Below are positions 1-8,106 of a stretch of DNA of 35,984 nucleotides, in pieces. The notes under the pieces are model-generated. The model made no database searches. It was not told the origin of the DNA and saw nothing but the letters and a program-made list of their open reading frames with translations. Made by a program: the position numbers and the translations under genes. How positions within the stretch are numbered: position 1 is the first letter of the stretch; each line of letters starts with the position of its first letter. This DNA comes from an uncultured Enterobacterales bacterium (GTDB taxonomy: Bacteria > Pseudomonadota > Gammaproteobacteria > Enterobacterales > Enterobacteriaceae), in assembly GCA_946478305.1 (NCBI GenBank), contig CAMLBO010000046.1, positions 1 to 35,984 on the forward strand. The letters are read 5' to 3'.

Positions 1-12
1 GCGGTAATACTT

Positions 13-30
13 GCCAGATTTTTATCTGGC
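13..30 (-). terminator. Hairpin at the mobB stop codon
   Basis: A 7-bp perfect inverted repeat (GCCAGAT, loop TTTT, ATCTGGC) spans the mobB stop codon. No U-tract follows on the minus strand, so a role as an intrinsic terminator of mobA-mobB is only possible. The contig begins 12 bases further on. Confidence 0.25.
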
Positions 31-540
31 AGCCAGCCATTGGATTATAAACTGACCAATAACTGCCGTATTATTGAGATCCAGAAGCGGTAAATTGTGG
101 TTCAGATAGCCATTACTTGCGACTGCGATAACTCTGCTATCGATCAAGCCCTCAAATGGCTTCGCGAACCCCTCGCGATAGAGCACTATTTTGTCAATAT
201 CCTCATGTTTGAAACCTTCTACTAAGATCATATCCAGCGAGCTGCTGTCGAAACGGCTGGCGAGATACTGCAGATTGAGCGTTTCCTGCGCGGGCGTTTC
301 CGTCATCAGCGCCCATCGTTGATGACTCGCTACCATAGTCTGATGTGCTCCCGCTTTTCTGAGCTCGAAGCTGTCCTTACCTGGCGTATCAACATCCACA
401 TCATGATGCGTATGTTTAATCAATCCCACCCGAACTCCCTGACTGCTCAGATAGGGGATGAGTTGTTTTAAGAGCGTGGTTTTGCCGGTGCCACTGTAGG
501 CAACGATCCCAAGCAAAGGAATTGATGAGTTAACCTTCAT
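22..540 (-). CDS. mobB: Molybdopterin-guanine dinucleotide biosynthesis adaptor MobB
   Basis: MobB is a small P-loop GTP-binding protein that assists MobA in attaching GMP to molybdopterin, giving the bis-MGD cofactor of enzymes such as nitrate reductase and DMSO reductase; it acts in the cytosol. The 172-residue product has a Walker A loop near residues 15-23 (YSGTGKTT) and the family block KHTHHDVDVDTPGKDSFELRKAGA around residues 42-65. Length matches the E. coli protein (about 170-175 residues). Its ATG overlaps the last base of the mobA stop codon (TAATG), which implies translational coupling in a mobA-mobB operon. In E. coli K-12 the neighbour on the other side is the rrnA operon, which would explain why the contig stops here (inference). 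Confidence 0.95.
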   Translation of the reverse strand: MKVNSSIPLLGIVAYSGTGKTTLLKQLIPYLSSQGVRVGLIKHTHHDVDVDTPGKDSFELRKAGAHQTMVASHQRWALMTETPAQETLNLQYLASRFDSSSLDMILVEGFKHEDIDKIVLYREGFAKPFEGLIDSRVIAVASNGYLNHNLPLLDLNNTAVIGQFIIQWLAAR

Positions 541-1124
541 TACACATCACCCTGTCTATCTTGCCATTGAATGATATCTGCCGGAGTATTGAGATTAGCG
601 AATGCATTTCTCTCATGGAACGTAATGGGCATGGCGTTTATTTTGTTGAAGAAAAACATCACTTTGCGTTCTCCGCTAATGAGATATTTTTCTAAAGCAG
701 GGATCAGGTTTTTATTCAATAAACAGAGTGTCGGATGCTCCCGATGCAGATCTCTGGCATACAATGCCTGTTGTCCATCTTTGTGCTGCCAAAATGCTTC
801 AGCCAGGTTCACAGGGAATGCGGGTACATCACAGGGGACAAACAGCGCCCATTGGGTTGTAGCGGCTTTTAGCCCGGCCAACATTCCGGCTAAAGGGCCA
901 GAATAGTCCTGAGTCATATCAGGTATGACTTCAAAATGTTGCCCATAGAGATGCTGATTTTGGTTACTGTTAATTAATATCTTACTGACCATCGGATCAA
1001 GTCTTTCAGCAATGCGTTGGAATAAAGGCTTTCCGTCGATTTTTACCAATCCCTTATCCTCCCCCATTCGGGTTGAACGCCCGCCCGCTAAAATAATGCC
1101 TGTAATATCGCTCCTGGCCATCAT
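540..1124 (-). CDS. mobA: Molybdenum cofactor guanylyltransferase MobA
   Basis: MobA transfers GMP from GTP to Mo-molybdopterin to make Mo-MGD. The 194-residue product shows the nucleotidyltransferase signature LAGGRSTRMGEDKGL at about residues 12-26, the PGPLAGML-like block (SGPLAGMLAGL) and the CDVP metal-binding motif near residue 98, then HPTLCLLN. Two adjacent ATG codons are possible starts; an AGAGGAAC ribosome-binding site lies 2-5 bases upstream. It is the first gene of the mobA-mobB pair and is divergent from yihD, with about 145 bp between them for both promoters. Confidence 0.95.
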   Translation of the reverse strand: MMARSDITGIILAGGRSTRMGEDKGLVKIDGKPLFQRIAERLDPMVSKILINSNQNQHLYGQHFEVIPDMTQDYSGPLAGMLAGLKAATTQWALFVPCDVPAFPVNLAEAFWQHKDGQQALYARDLHREHPTLCLLNKNLIPALEKYLISGERKVMFFFNKINAMPITFHERNAFANLNTPADIIQWQDRQGDV

Positions 1125-1269
1125 ATGTTCCTCTGAAAGCTATCACTCTGGCAATTGTAACGATAAACCTTATAAGTGGCAGGTTTTACTCAAGCTTTAT
1201 AACTCCTGCTTTCGCTGATCTTATAAGCCTGATATTTTGTGTGACTACTGCACATGAAAGGAATTTATT

Positions 1270-1539
1270 ATGAAAGAGCATCGCGTTAATGAGCTGATTG
1301 AATTACTCCACCCAGCCTGGAAGAACGATTCTGAGCTTAACTTGCTGCAATTTTTGCAGAAACTGGCGACCGAGTGCGGCTATCAAGGGCCGCTTGCCGA
1401 TCTAAGCGACGATATGTTGATTTATCACCTTAAAATGCGTGGTAGTGAGAGTACGGCTGAGATCCCTGGCCTGAAAAAAGACTACGAAGATGATTTCAAA
1501 ACCGCTATTTTACGCGCCCGCGGGATCATCAAGGATTGA
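1270..1539 (+). CDS. yihD: YihD, DUF1040 family protein
   Basis: An 89-residue cytosolic protein of the DUF1040 (YihD) family. The central [11 protein letters not shown] and LIYHLKMR segments and the C-terminal [20 protein letters not shown] agree closely with E. coli YihD (89 residues). The biochemical function is not established. Start is supported by AAAGGAA 7 bases upstream. It stands between mobA and srkA as in E. coli, and the CpxR box of the next operon begins one base after its stop codon. Confidence 0.95.
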   Translation: MKEHRVNELIELLHPAWKNDSELNLLQFLQKLATECGYQGPLADLSDDMLIYHLKMRGSESTAEIPGLKKDYEDDFKTAILRARGIIKD

Positions 1540-1540
1540 T

Positions 1541-1555
1541 GTAAACTTATGTGAA
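1541..1555 (+). promoter_or_regulatory. CpxR box upstream of srkA-dsbA
   Basis: GTAAA-N5-GTGAA matches the CpxR consensus GTAAA-N5-GTAAA at 9 of 10 positions. It lies about 35 bp before a possible -10 element (GATACT, 1582-1587). In E. coli the yihE(srkA)-dsbA operon is activated by CpxR in response to envelope stress, so site and target agree. Exact promoter elements are inferred. Confidence 0.65.
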
Positions 1556-1630
1556 CTTCATGCGACATGCCAAAAATAGATGATACTATTTCGCACTATC
1601 ATTTTCCGTGCGGCTTATCTGAATGAAATT

Positions 1631-2617
1631 ATGAATAATTCTGCTTTCAATTTTCAGGCATTGTCGCCAGATCTCATCCTTGATGCGTTAGACAGCGTTG
1701 GCCTGATGGCTGAGTCAGGGTTGATTGCATTAAACAGTTATGAAAACCGTGTTTATCAGTTTTTGTGTGAAGACAAAAAGCGCTATGTGGTGAAGTTCTA
1801 TCGCCCTGAACGCTGGAGTGAAGCCCAAATTCTTGAGGAACACGCTTTTTCACTGGATATGTCTGAAGCGGAAATCCCCGCCGTCGCGCCACTGAATATA
1901 CAGGGGCAAACCCTTCACTCTCATCAGGGTTACTTGTTCACTGTGTTTCCAAGCGTAGGCGGCCGTCAATATGAAATTGATAATCTTGACCAACTAGAGT
2001 GGGTAGGGCGTTTTCTGGGCCGCATTCATCAGGTTGGGAGCGACAGTCTGTTCAAAGTCAGGCCAACAATGGGTCTGGATGAATACCTCACTCAACCCCG
2101 TATCGTCTTCGAAAGCACCTCGCTAATTCCTAAGCGTCAACGTGCCTCATTCCTTGCTACTACAGATACGCTCATCGCGACAATCAGCGAATATTGGCAT
2201 GATGACTGGCAACCGCTGCGTTTACACGGTGATTGCCACCCAGGGAATATTCTCTGGCGTGATGGTCCATTGTTTGTCGATCTGGATGATGCCCGCAATG
2301 GCCCAGCAGTACAGGATTTGTGGATGCTGTTACATGGGGATACCAGCGAACAGCGACTTCAGCTGGATATATTGCTGGAGGCCTATGGAGAGTTCGCTGA
2401 GTTCGATACCCGCCAGTTGTCGCTAATCGAACCACTGCGGGCCATGCGTATGGTCTATTATCTGGCATGGGTTGCCCGACGCTGGGAAGATCCGGCATTT
2501 CCTAAAAGTTTTCCATGGATGAAAGACGAAGATTTCTGGCTAGGCCAGGCTGCTGCATTTACTGAGCAAGTTAAAAAATTAAGGGCACCACCGCTACAGT
2601 TGATGCCAATGTACTGA
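1631..2617 (+). CDS. srkA: Stress response kinase SrkA (YihE/RdoA)
   Basis: A Ser/Thr protein kinase of the aminoglycoside-phosphotransferase-like fold, cytosolic, which in E. coli counters MazEF-linked death after stress and belongs to the Cpx regulon. The ATG at 1631 gives 328 residues, the same length and N-terminus (MNNSAF) as the E. coli protein; an in-frame start 51 bp upstream is not supported. Visible motifs are SYENRVYQF (nucleotide-binding loop), VVKFYRPERW with the ATP-binding Lys, the catalytic loop HGDCHPGN (about residue 200) and the metal-binding DLDD. dsbA follows after 47 bp with no terminator between, so the two are probably co-transcribed. Confidence 0.95.
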   Translation: MNNSAFNFQALSPDLILDALDSVGLMAESGLIALNSYENRVYQFLCEDKKRYVVKFYRPERWSEAQILEEHAFSLDMSEAEIPAVAPLNIQGQTLHSHQGYLFTVFPSVGGRQYEIDNLDQLEWVGRFLGRIHQVGSDSLFKVRPTMGLDEYLTQPRIVFESTSLIPKRQRASFLATTDTLIATISEYWHDDWQPLRLHGDCHPGNILWRDGPLFVDLDDARNGPAVQDLWMLLHGDTSEQRLQLDILLEAYGEFAEFDTRQLSLIEPLRAMRMVYYLAWVARRWEDPAFPKSFPWMKDEDFWLGQAAAFTEQVKKLRAPPLQLMPMY

Positions 2618-2664
2618 GTCGTGAATAAACGTTAAAAGTTTAATTAATTGGAGATAGGCTTTAT

Positions 2665-3288
2665 ATGAAAAAGGTATTCCTGGCACTTATTGGTATGGTA
2701 ATGGCATTTAGCGCAACGGCCGCACAGTTTTCTAATGGCGCGCAATACGTTACGCTGGACAAACCTGTCGCGGGTGAGCCTCAGGTTCTTGAGTTCTTCT
2801 CATTCTATTGCCCGCACTGTTATCAGTTCGAGCAGGTATGGCATGTTTCAGACAGTATTAAAAAGAATCTGCCTAAAGATGTGAAATACGCAAAATACCA
2901 CGTTGAATTCCTGGGACCATTGGGCAAGCAATTAACTCAGGCCTGGGCTGTCGCCATTGCGCTGGGTGTGGAAGACAAAGTGAGTCCACTGATGTTTGAA
3001 GCGGTACAGAAACAACAGTCAGTACAATCGCCTGATGATATTCGTAAGGTGTTTATTCAGGCCGGTGTTAAGGGCGAAGAGTATGATTCCGCGCTCAACA
3101 GTTTTGTTGTGAAATCCCTGGTTGTACAACAAGAGAAAGCTGCTGCTGATCTCGGTTTACAGGGTGTGCCATCTGTATTTGTGAATGGCAAATATATGGT
3201 TAAAAATGACGGCCTTGATACCAGCTCAATGGACATGTACGTCAAACAGTATTCTGATGTGATCAACTTTCTGTCTGCCAAGAAGTAA
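2665..3288 (+). CDS. dsbA: Thiol:disulfide interchange protein DsbA
   Basis: DsbA is the periplasmic oxidase that introduces disulfide bonds into exported proteins and is re-oxidised by DsbB. The 207-residue precursor has a Sec signal peptide cleaved after about residue 19 (ends FSATA), the CPHC redox motif at residues 49-52 within FYCPHCYQF, the helical insert, and the cis-proline loop GVPS near residue 169. An SD sequence (GGAGAT) lies upstream of the ATG. It follows srkA and ends at a strong intrinsic terminator. E. coli has yihF and yihG between dsbA and polA; both are missing here. Confidence 0.97.
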   Translation: MKKVFLALIGMVMAFSATAAQFSNGAQYVTLDKPVAGEPQVLEFFSFYCPHCYQFEQVWHVSDSIKKNLPKDVKYAKYHVEFLGPLGKQLTQAWAVAIALGVEDKVSPLMFEAVQKQQSVQSPDDIRKVFIQAGVKGEEYDSALNSFVVKSLVVQQEKAAADLGLQGVPSVFVNGKYMVKNDGLDTSSMDMYVKQYSDVINFLSAKK

Positions 3289-3301
3289 TCTTTTCTAAGA
3301 T

Positions 3302-3330
3302 AAACGCCAGCCAGGTGCTGGCGTTTTTAT
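3302..3330 (+). terminator. Rho-independent terminator of srkA-dsbA
   Basis: A 10-bp perfect stem (AAACGCCAGC / GCTGGCGTTT) with a 5-base loop runs into a T-rich tract, 13 bases after the dsbA stop codon. Confidence 0.9.
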
Positions 3331-3564
3331 TTTCTGTTACCGATAGTCATAACAATAAATACCGTTAAATTTGTCGGAAGATATATACCGAATTCAAATG
3401 ATTTTATAAATTTTATTTTATTATATCCACATTAGCGATTAAAGTTACGTGACAGTGATATTGCAATATTCATGATGTTAACTTCATGAAAGTCTGAGTG
3501 AAAATTATTTAATCTGTCTCCGTTCAATCTAATTATCTCAATGGGAGTTTTTTTACTCACACAG

Positions 3565-3573
3565 TTATCCACA
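3565..3573 (+). promoter_or_regulatory. DnaA box upstream of polA
   Basis: TTATCCACA is a perfect match to the strong DnaA box consensus, 115 bp before the polA start. A second, weaker 9-mer TTATCCCCA lies at 3633-3641. DnaA has been reported to stimulate polA expression in E. coli, so these are plausible functional sites. Confidence 0.55.
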
Positions 3574-3687
3574 GGATGATCCCGCGAGATCCCTCGCAAG
3601 TTTGTTACCAATTTCTCTCTCATGGTTCGCCTTTATCCCCAGCTATGGCATCCTTAGGGGATGTCCGATCACGAATAAAGAAGAGTT

Positions 3688-6492
3688 ATGGCCCAGATAG
3701 CAGAAAATCCACTTATCTTGGTAGACGGTTCGTCTTACCTTTACCGCGCCTACCATGCGTTTCCACCGCTGACCAACTCGGCCGGCGAACCGACGGGTGC
3801 GATGTACGGTGTGCTGAACATGCTGCGCAGTCTGTTGCTGCAATACACGCCAAGCCATGTTGCCGTCGTTTTTGATGCGAAGGGCAAAACCTTCCGTGAC
3901 GAACTTTTTGCCCAATATAAATCTCACCGTCCACCGATGCCCGACGATCTACGTGCTCAGATTGAGCCGCTGCATCAGATGGTCAAAGCCATGGGGCTGC
4001 CGCTACTGGTTGTTTCCGGCGTAGAGGCGGATGACGTAATAGGCACTCTGGCTCTTGAAGCTGAAAAGGCTGGCCATGCCGTGCTTATCAGTACCGGCGA
4101 TAAAGATATGGCGCAGTTAGTTACCCCAGGCGTCACCCTGATAAACACCATGATTAATGCGATTCTCGGGCCAGATGAAGTGGTCGAGAAATACGGCGTA
4201 CCCCCCGAGTTAATTATTGATTTTCTGGCACTGATGGGCGATTCCTCGGATAACATTCCAGGTGTTCCCGGTGTAGGTGAGAAAACGGCTCAGGCATTAT
4301 TGCAGGGTATTGGCGGCCTTGATGCGCTCTATGCGGATCTGGATAAAATCGCCACACTCAGTTTCCGTGGTGCCAAAACCATGGCGGCTAAACTGGGTGA
4401 AAATAAAGAGGTGGCTTACCTCTCTTACCAGCTGGCAACCATCAAAACAGACGTCGAGCTGGATATCACCTGCGACAAACTCAATGTCATCGAACCGGAT
4501 GCCGCTGAGTTGCAAACCCTGTTTGCCCGATATGAATTTAAGCGTTGGTTAGCGGATGTTGAAGCGGGTACCTGGCTGAGTGGTAAGAAGGGTGCTGTAA
4601 AAGCGGCACCAGGAAAGAAAAAGGGCACTGCGGAAATTGATATTGTTGTTAATGATCCTGTCGAACGCGCCCAGCTCTCTCAGGACGGCTACGTGACTAT
4701 CCTCGATCAGGCGACGCTGGATGAGTGGATAGGCTATCTGAAAGCCTCTGACGTTTTTGCTTTCGATACTGAAACTGACGGTCTGGATACGCTTACTGCG
4801 AATCTGATTGGTCTCTCATTTGCCGTGGAACCGGGCAAAGCGGCTTATCTTCCTGTCGCCCATGATTATCTCGATTCTCCGGTGCAGCTTGATCGCAATA
4901 CCGTATTGGCTCAGCTAAAACCTTTGCTGGAAGATGAAAAGCAGCTGAAAGTCGGGCAGAACCTTAAGTTCGACCGCGGGGTTTTGTTGCGATATGACAT
5001 CGAGATGAAAGGCATCGCTTTCGATACCATGCTTGAGTCCTATGTGCTTGACAGCGTATCCGGCCGCCACGACATGGATAGCCTGGCCGATCGGTATCTT
5101 GGCCATAAAACGGTGAGCTTTGAAGAAATTGCCGGTAAAGGTAAAAACCAGCTTACTTTTAACCAGATTGCGCTGGAGCAGGCAGCGCCTTATGCCGCTG
5201 AAGATGCCGATGTCACCCTGCAGTTACATCAGACGCTCTGGCCGAAAATCCAGGAAAGCAAAGAGCTTACGACGGTCTTTACTGATATCGAAATGCCGCT
5301 GGTTCCTGTGTTGTCACATATCGAGCGTACCGGCGTGTTAATCGACCAGCATATTCTGGCTACGCACTCTAAAGAGCTAACCTTGCGTCTGGCTGAGCTG
5401 GAAAGTAAAGCCCATGAACTGGCCGAAGAGCCTTTTAATCTCTCTTCGACCAAGCAGCTGCAGGCCATCTTGTATGAAAAGCAAAAGCTGCCCATTCTGA
5501 AGAAAACGCCTGGCGGAGCCCCTTCGACTAACGAAGAAGTGCTGGCCGAATTGGCGTTGGATTATCCGTTGCCCAAGGTGATTTTGGAATATCGTGGTCT
5601 GGCGAAACTGAAATCGACTTATACCGACAAGCTACCGCTGATGATTAATCCGCAGTCGGGTCGCGTACACACGTCCTATCATCAGGCGGTAACAGCCACC
5701 GGGCGTTTGTCTTCCAGTGATCCTAACCTGCAAAATATCCCGGTGCGTAATGAAGAGGGCCGCCGTATTCGCCAGGCTTTTATTGCGCCGAAGGACCACT
5801 GCATTGTGGCCGCCGACTACTCGCAAATTGAGCTACGCATCATGGCGCACCTTTCGAAGGATGAAGGTCTTTTGAAGGCGTTTGCGGAAGGTAAAGACAT
5901 TCATAAAGCGACGGCGGCAGAGGTGTTTGGCACGCCATTGGATAATGTCACCGGTGAGCAGCGTCGCAGTGCGAAGGCCATTAACTTTGGCCTGATTTAC
6001 GGTATGAGCGCTTTTGGCCTATCGCGTCAGCTCAATATTCCGCGTAAAGAGTCCCAGCGCTATATGGATCTGTACTTCGAACGCTATCCTGGCGTGTTGG
6101 AATATATGGAGCGTACTCGCGCACAGGCCTCTGAGAAGGGGTATGTCGAGACGCTGGATGGTCGCCGTCTCTACCTGCCAGATATCAAGTCGAGCAACGC
6201 TATGCGCCGTAAGGGTGCCGAGCGGGCAGCGATCAACGCCCCGATGCAGGGGACGGCCGCTGATATCATCAAGCGTGCGATGAACAAAGTCGCTGATTGG
6301 TTACTGGAACCTGAGGCGCCACGTGCCCGCATTATCATGCAGGTTCACGATGAACTGGTTTTTGAAGTACATAACGATGATGTTGAAGCCGTTAGCGAAA
6401 AGGTGCGTAGCCTGATGGAAGGGAGCATGAAGCTGGCCGTTCCGCTCAACGTTGAGGTGGGCGTAGGTAAAAATTGGGATGAAGCTCACTAA
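3688..6492 (+). CDS. polA: DNA polymerase I
   Basis: Pol I fills gaps and removes RNA primers in Okazaki fragment maturation and excision repair. The 934-residue protein has the three expected parts: the 5' nuclease (about 1-320, with [27 protein letters not shown] and [18 protein letters not shown]), the 3'-5' exonuclease (about 330-520, with [11 protein letters not shown] and the YAAEDADVT motif) and the family A polymerase (about 530-934, motif [13 protein letters not shown], finger helix [14 protein letters not shown], motif [11 protein letters not shown]). It is slightly longer than E. coli PolA (928), the difference lying in the linker near residues 300-325. The ATG at 3688 has an AAGAAGAG SD. 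Spot 42 follows 146 bp downstream, as in E. coli. Confidence 0.98.
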   Translation: MAQIAENPLILVDGSSYLYRAYHAFPPLTNSAGEPTGAMYGVLNMLRSLLLQYTPSHVAVVFDAKGKTFRDELFAQYKSHRPPMPDDLRAQIEPLHQMVKAMGLPLLVVSGVEADDVIGTLALEAEKAGHAVLISTGDKDMAQLVTPGVTLINTMINAILGPDEVVEKYGVPPELIIDFLALMGDSSDNIPGVPGVGEKTAQALLQGIGGLDALYADLDKIATLSFRGAKTMAAKLGENKEVAYLSYQLATIKTDVELDITCDKLNVIEPDAAELQTLFARYEFKRWLADVEAGTWLSGKKGAVKAAPGKKKGTAEIDIVVNDPVERAQLSQDGYVTILDQATLDEWIGYLKASDVFAFDTETDGLDTLTANLIGLSFAVEPGKAAYLPVAHDYLDSPVQLDRNTVLAQLKPLLEDEKQLKVGQNLKFDRGVLLRYDIEMKGIAFDTMLESYVLDSVSGRHDMDSLADRYLGHKTVSFEEIAGKGKNQLTFNQIALEQAAPYAAEDADVTLQLHQTLWPKIQESKELTTVFTDIEMPLVPVLSHIERTGVLIDQHILATHSKELTLRLAELESKAHELAEEPFNLSSTKQLQAILYEKQKLPILKKTPGGAPSTNEEVLAELALDYPLPKVILEYRGLAKLKSTYTDKLPLMINPQSGRVHTSYHQAVTATGRLSSSDPNLQNIPVRNEEGRRIRQAFIAPKDHCIVAADYSQIELRIMAHLSKDEGLLKAFAEGKDIHKATAAEVFGTPLDNVTGEQRRSAKAINFGLIYGMSAFGLSRQLNIPRKESQRYMDLYFERYPGVLEYMERTRAQASEKGYVETLDGRRLYLPDIKSSNAMRRKGAERAAINAPMQGTAADIIKRAMNKVADWLLEPEAPRARIIMQVHDELVFEVHNDDVEAVSEKVRSLMEGSMKLAVPLNVEVGVGKNWDEAH

Positions 6493-6625
6493 GTGAAGAT
6501 AAATCAAGCGGTTTCTGTAATTAAGCTACATAATTTCATGAAAAATTTATGAGGTTGATCGCATAACCCGCAAGTTTTGTGTAAGTAAACTACAAAAAAG
6601 GCTTTTTCCTGCTCATAAAATGAGG

Positions 6626-6631
6626 TAAAGT
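6626..6631 (+). promoter_or_regulatory. -10 element of the Spot 42 promoter
   Basis: TAAAGT lies 7 bases before the first nucleotide of Spot 42. No good -35 hexamer is visible at 16-18 bp, which fits a promoter dependent on upstream elements. E. coli spf is repressed by cAMP-CRP; I did not find a convincing CRP site. Confidence 0.45.
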
Positions 6632-6638
6632 CTCGCTT

Positions 6639-6747
6639 GTAGGGTACAGAGGTAAGATGTTCTATCTTTCAGACCTTTTACTTCACGTAATCGGATTTAG
6701 CTGAATTTTTTAGCCGCCCCAGGCATTTATGTCTGGGGCGTTTTTTA
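6639..6747 (+). ncRNA. spf: Spot 42 RNA
   Basis: Spot 42 is an Hfq-dependent sRNA that represses many catabolic mRNAs (galK, gltA, srlA and others in E. coli) in the presence of glucose. The sequence from GTAGGGTACAG to the terminal T-run is nearly identical to the E. coli RNA and has exactly the same length, 109 nt. It ends in the GC-rich terminator stem GCCCCAG/CTGGGGC followed by six T residues. Position directly after polA and before engB is conserved. Confidence 0.97.
6657..6704 (+). CDS. spfP: SpfP, 15-residue protein encoded within Spot 42
   Basis: Inside Spot 42, AGAGGTAAG precedes an ATG that opens a 15-codon frame, MFYLSDLLLHVIGFS. In E. coli Spot 42 has been reported to encode a 15-residue protein, SpfP, which interacts with CRP; the frame here differs from it only at the last residue (Ser for Gly, from recall). 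Because RNA conservation alone could preserve the frame, translation in this organism is inferred. Confidence 0.6.
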   Translation: MFYLSDLLLHVIGFS

Positions 6748-6783
6748 TTGTTTTTTCTTACGTCCCATCTCAATTTTCGCCAT

Positions 6784-6809
6784 AAAAAAAGGCGCCCCAT
6801 TGGCGCCCT
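6784..6809 (-). terminator. Rho-independent terminator of engB
   Basis: On the minus strand a GGGCGCC/GGCGCC stem with a short loop (AATGG) is followed by seven U residues, about 70 bases after the engB stop codon. It faces the Spot 42 terminator. Confidence 0.88.
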
Positions 6810-6881
6810 TCAATACCTGACACGTGAAACTCCAACTTTCGTTAAATCCGCCATTCCATTGCCTGAAGCAACAGATGGAGA

Positions 6882-7526
6882 CTATTCGCCAGAAATCTCA
6901 TCTTGCAGAACTTCCGGTGGTATTTCGTTGAACCAGGTGTTCAGCTTATCGGTTAATTTGTCTACGCCCACTTTTTTCAGCGAGGAGAACGCTTCTACCT
7001 GAATATTCCCCATAAATTCTTTAACAGTTTCGCGAACCATCTTGACCTGCGCCTGCCGGGCACCGGAAGAGAGTTTGTCGCACTTAGTCAGCAATAGCAT
7101 GACTGGCGTACCGACAGCGACTGCCCACGAGACCATCTGGCGGTCAAGATCTTTGAGCGGGTGACGGATATCCATCAGCACCACTAACCCTTTCAGGGAA
7201 TTACGCATTTGCAGATATTCGCCAAGGGCTTTCTGCCATTTACGCTTCATCTCTTCCGGAACTTGCGCATAACCATAACCTGGCAGATCGACCAAGCGAA
7301 TGCCTGGCTCTACTTCAAACAGGTTAATCAGCTGCGTGCGCCCAGGTGTTTTACTGGTACGTGCCAGGCTTTTCTGTTGGGTCAGCGTATTCAGCGCGCT
7401 GGATTTGCCGGCGTTTGAACGACCAGCAAATGCGACTTCAATGCCTTCATCACTTGGCAGATGCCGGATGTCCGGGGCGCTCATGACAAAATGGGTCATA
7501 TGATAGTTGTAAGTTTGGCTGGTCAA
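6882..7526 (-). CDS. engB: Ribosome biogenesis GTPase YihA/EngB (YsxC)
   Basis: EngB is an essential TRAFAC-class GTPase acting in assembly of the large ribosomal subunit. G motifs are visible in order: GRSNAGKSS (G1), TPGRTQ (G2), DLPGYGYA (G3), TKCDK (G4) and SSLKK (G5). The reading frame opens with an ATG at 7535, but that ATG directly abuts GGAG, leaving no spacing. A TTG nine bases downstream (7526) has CGGAG at normal distance and gives [13 protein letters not shown], which resembles Yersinia and E. coli N-termini. I therefore prefer TTG, 214 residues; this choice is uncertain. The gene is divergent from csrC-yihI. Confidence 0.93.
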   Translation of the reverse strand: MTSQTYNYHMTHFVMSAPDIRHLPSDEGIEVAFAGRSNAGKSSALNTLTQQKSLARTSKTPGRTQLINLFEVEPGIRLVDLPGYGYAQVPEEMKRKWQKALGEYLQMRNSLKGLVVLMDIRHPLKDLDRQMVSWAVAVGTPVMLLLTKCDKLSSGARQAQVKMVRETVKEFMGNIQVEAFSSLKKVGVDKLTDKLNTWFNEIPPEVLQDEISGE

Positions 7527-7830
7527 AACGTGCATCTCCGTGAGGCTTGGGGGTCTGGCTGGCGATTATAGCTGCAACAGGAGCGGGATGCGTTTCTGTT
7601 TTTATAATCCGAATGATGATGAGTAGGGGCCACAGAGATGAAGGTGTGGAAAAAATTCCTTCATGTTGTAAGACATTTGCCATTCAAAATGCGGGCTATC
7701 ACGCTTTATTTCGCGCCGTGATTTTCAAAAGTTTTTAAATTCATAAGGATGCCGGAATGGATAAAACATCGAACTCCGGTCATGCGGCGGCTATCTTGAG
7801 CCTTTACGCCATTGGGGTAAAGTACTTCTT
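7527..7830. other. Region between engB and csrC
   Basis: About 300 bp with no supported gene; it should hold the engB promoter and the upstream control region of csrC. It contains TGTAAG at 7667-7672, a half-site of the GacA/UvrY box TGTAAG-N6-CTTACA, about 160 bp before the predicted csrC start. Confidence 0.5.
7796..7823 (+). promoter_or_regulatory. Predicted csrC promoter
   Basis: TTGAGC (7796-7801) and TAAAGT (7818-7823) are separated by 16 bp and would start transcription near 7831. Confidence 0.45.
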
Positions 7831-8039
7831 AACGCGATGAAGGCAAGAATGGAAGCACGGATGAATTAGCCTTCAGGGATAACAGGAAAAGCATCGCAAT
7901 GCAGGGAAGATCAGTGCTGGAAGCATTGAAAGGCAAAGGAAAAACCGGGACGTTGAAGCCGTACAGGGAAAGTGGTGTAAGAATATCCTTCCGATGGAGG
8001 AAAGAAAAAGGCAGCAAGGCTTACTTGCTGCCTTTTTTC
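7831..8039 (+). ncRNA. csrC: CsrC-like CsrA-sequestering sRNA
   Basis: CsrC binds many copies of the translational regulator CsrA through repeated GGA motifs and so relieves CsrA control. The roughly 209-nt region lies exactly where E. coli has csrC, between engB (yihA) and yihI. It carries 11 GGA triplets in about 150 nt (first 7851, last 7999), several as AGGA, AGGGA or TGGA, and no sensible coding frame. It ends in a strong terminator (AAGGCAGCAAG / CTTGCTGCCTT, 8008-8034, then T6). The sequence after the terminator, TTTCTGCTAGATTCCGGCG, is also like E. coli. The 5' end is inferred from the promoter; E. coli CsrC is about 245 nt. Confidence 0.85.
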
Positions 8040-8106
8040 TTTGTGCGCTTTCTGCTAGATTCCGGCGCAAATCTATACTAATTGAACACACCTAAGAGCA
8101 GATGCC

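Larger units (their letters stand above)
3289..3687. other. dsbA-polA intergenic region, no gene seen
   Basis: This 399-bp stretch holds the dsbA terminator, an AT-rich segment (about 3345-3470) and, closer to polA, two DnaA-box-like 9-mers. A 63-codon minus-strand frame at 3432-3623 has no recognisable features and no convincing start signal. E. coli carries yihF and yihG here; no remnant of either was recognised. Confidence 0.6.

Noticed and set aside
1-10. GCGGTAATAC, identical to part of the conserved 16S rRNA 515 region
   Set aside because: Only ten bases match; the adjoining sequence is not 16S, and the 3' end of an rRNA operon, not 16S, would be expected next to mobB. Chance is likely.
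3432-3623. 63-codon minus-strand frame before polA
   Set aside because: Overlaps the polA control region and the DnaA box, has no recognised domain and no convincing start signal.
6578-6594. CRP-like site (TGTGT ... CTACA) before Spot 42
   Set aside because: The half-sites are separated by 7 bases instead of 6 and each deviates from TGTGA/TCACA. CRP control of spf is known in E. coli, but this sequence does not show it clearly.
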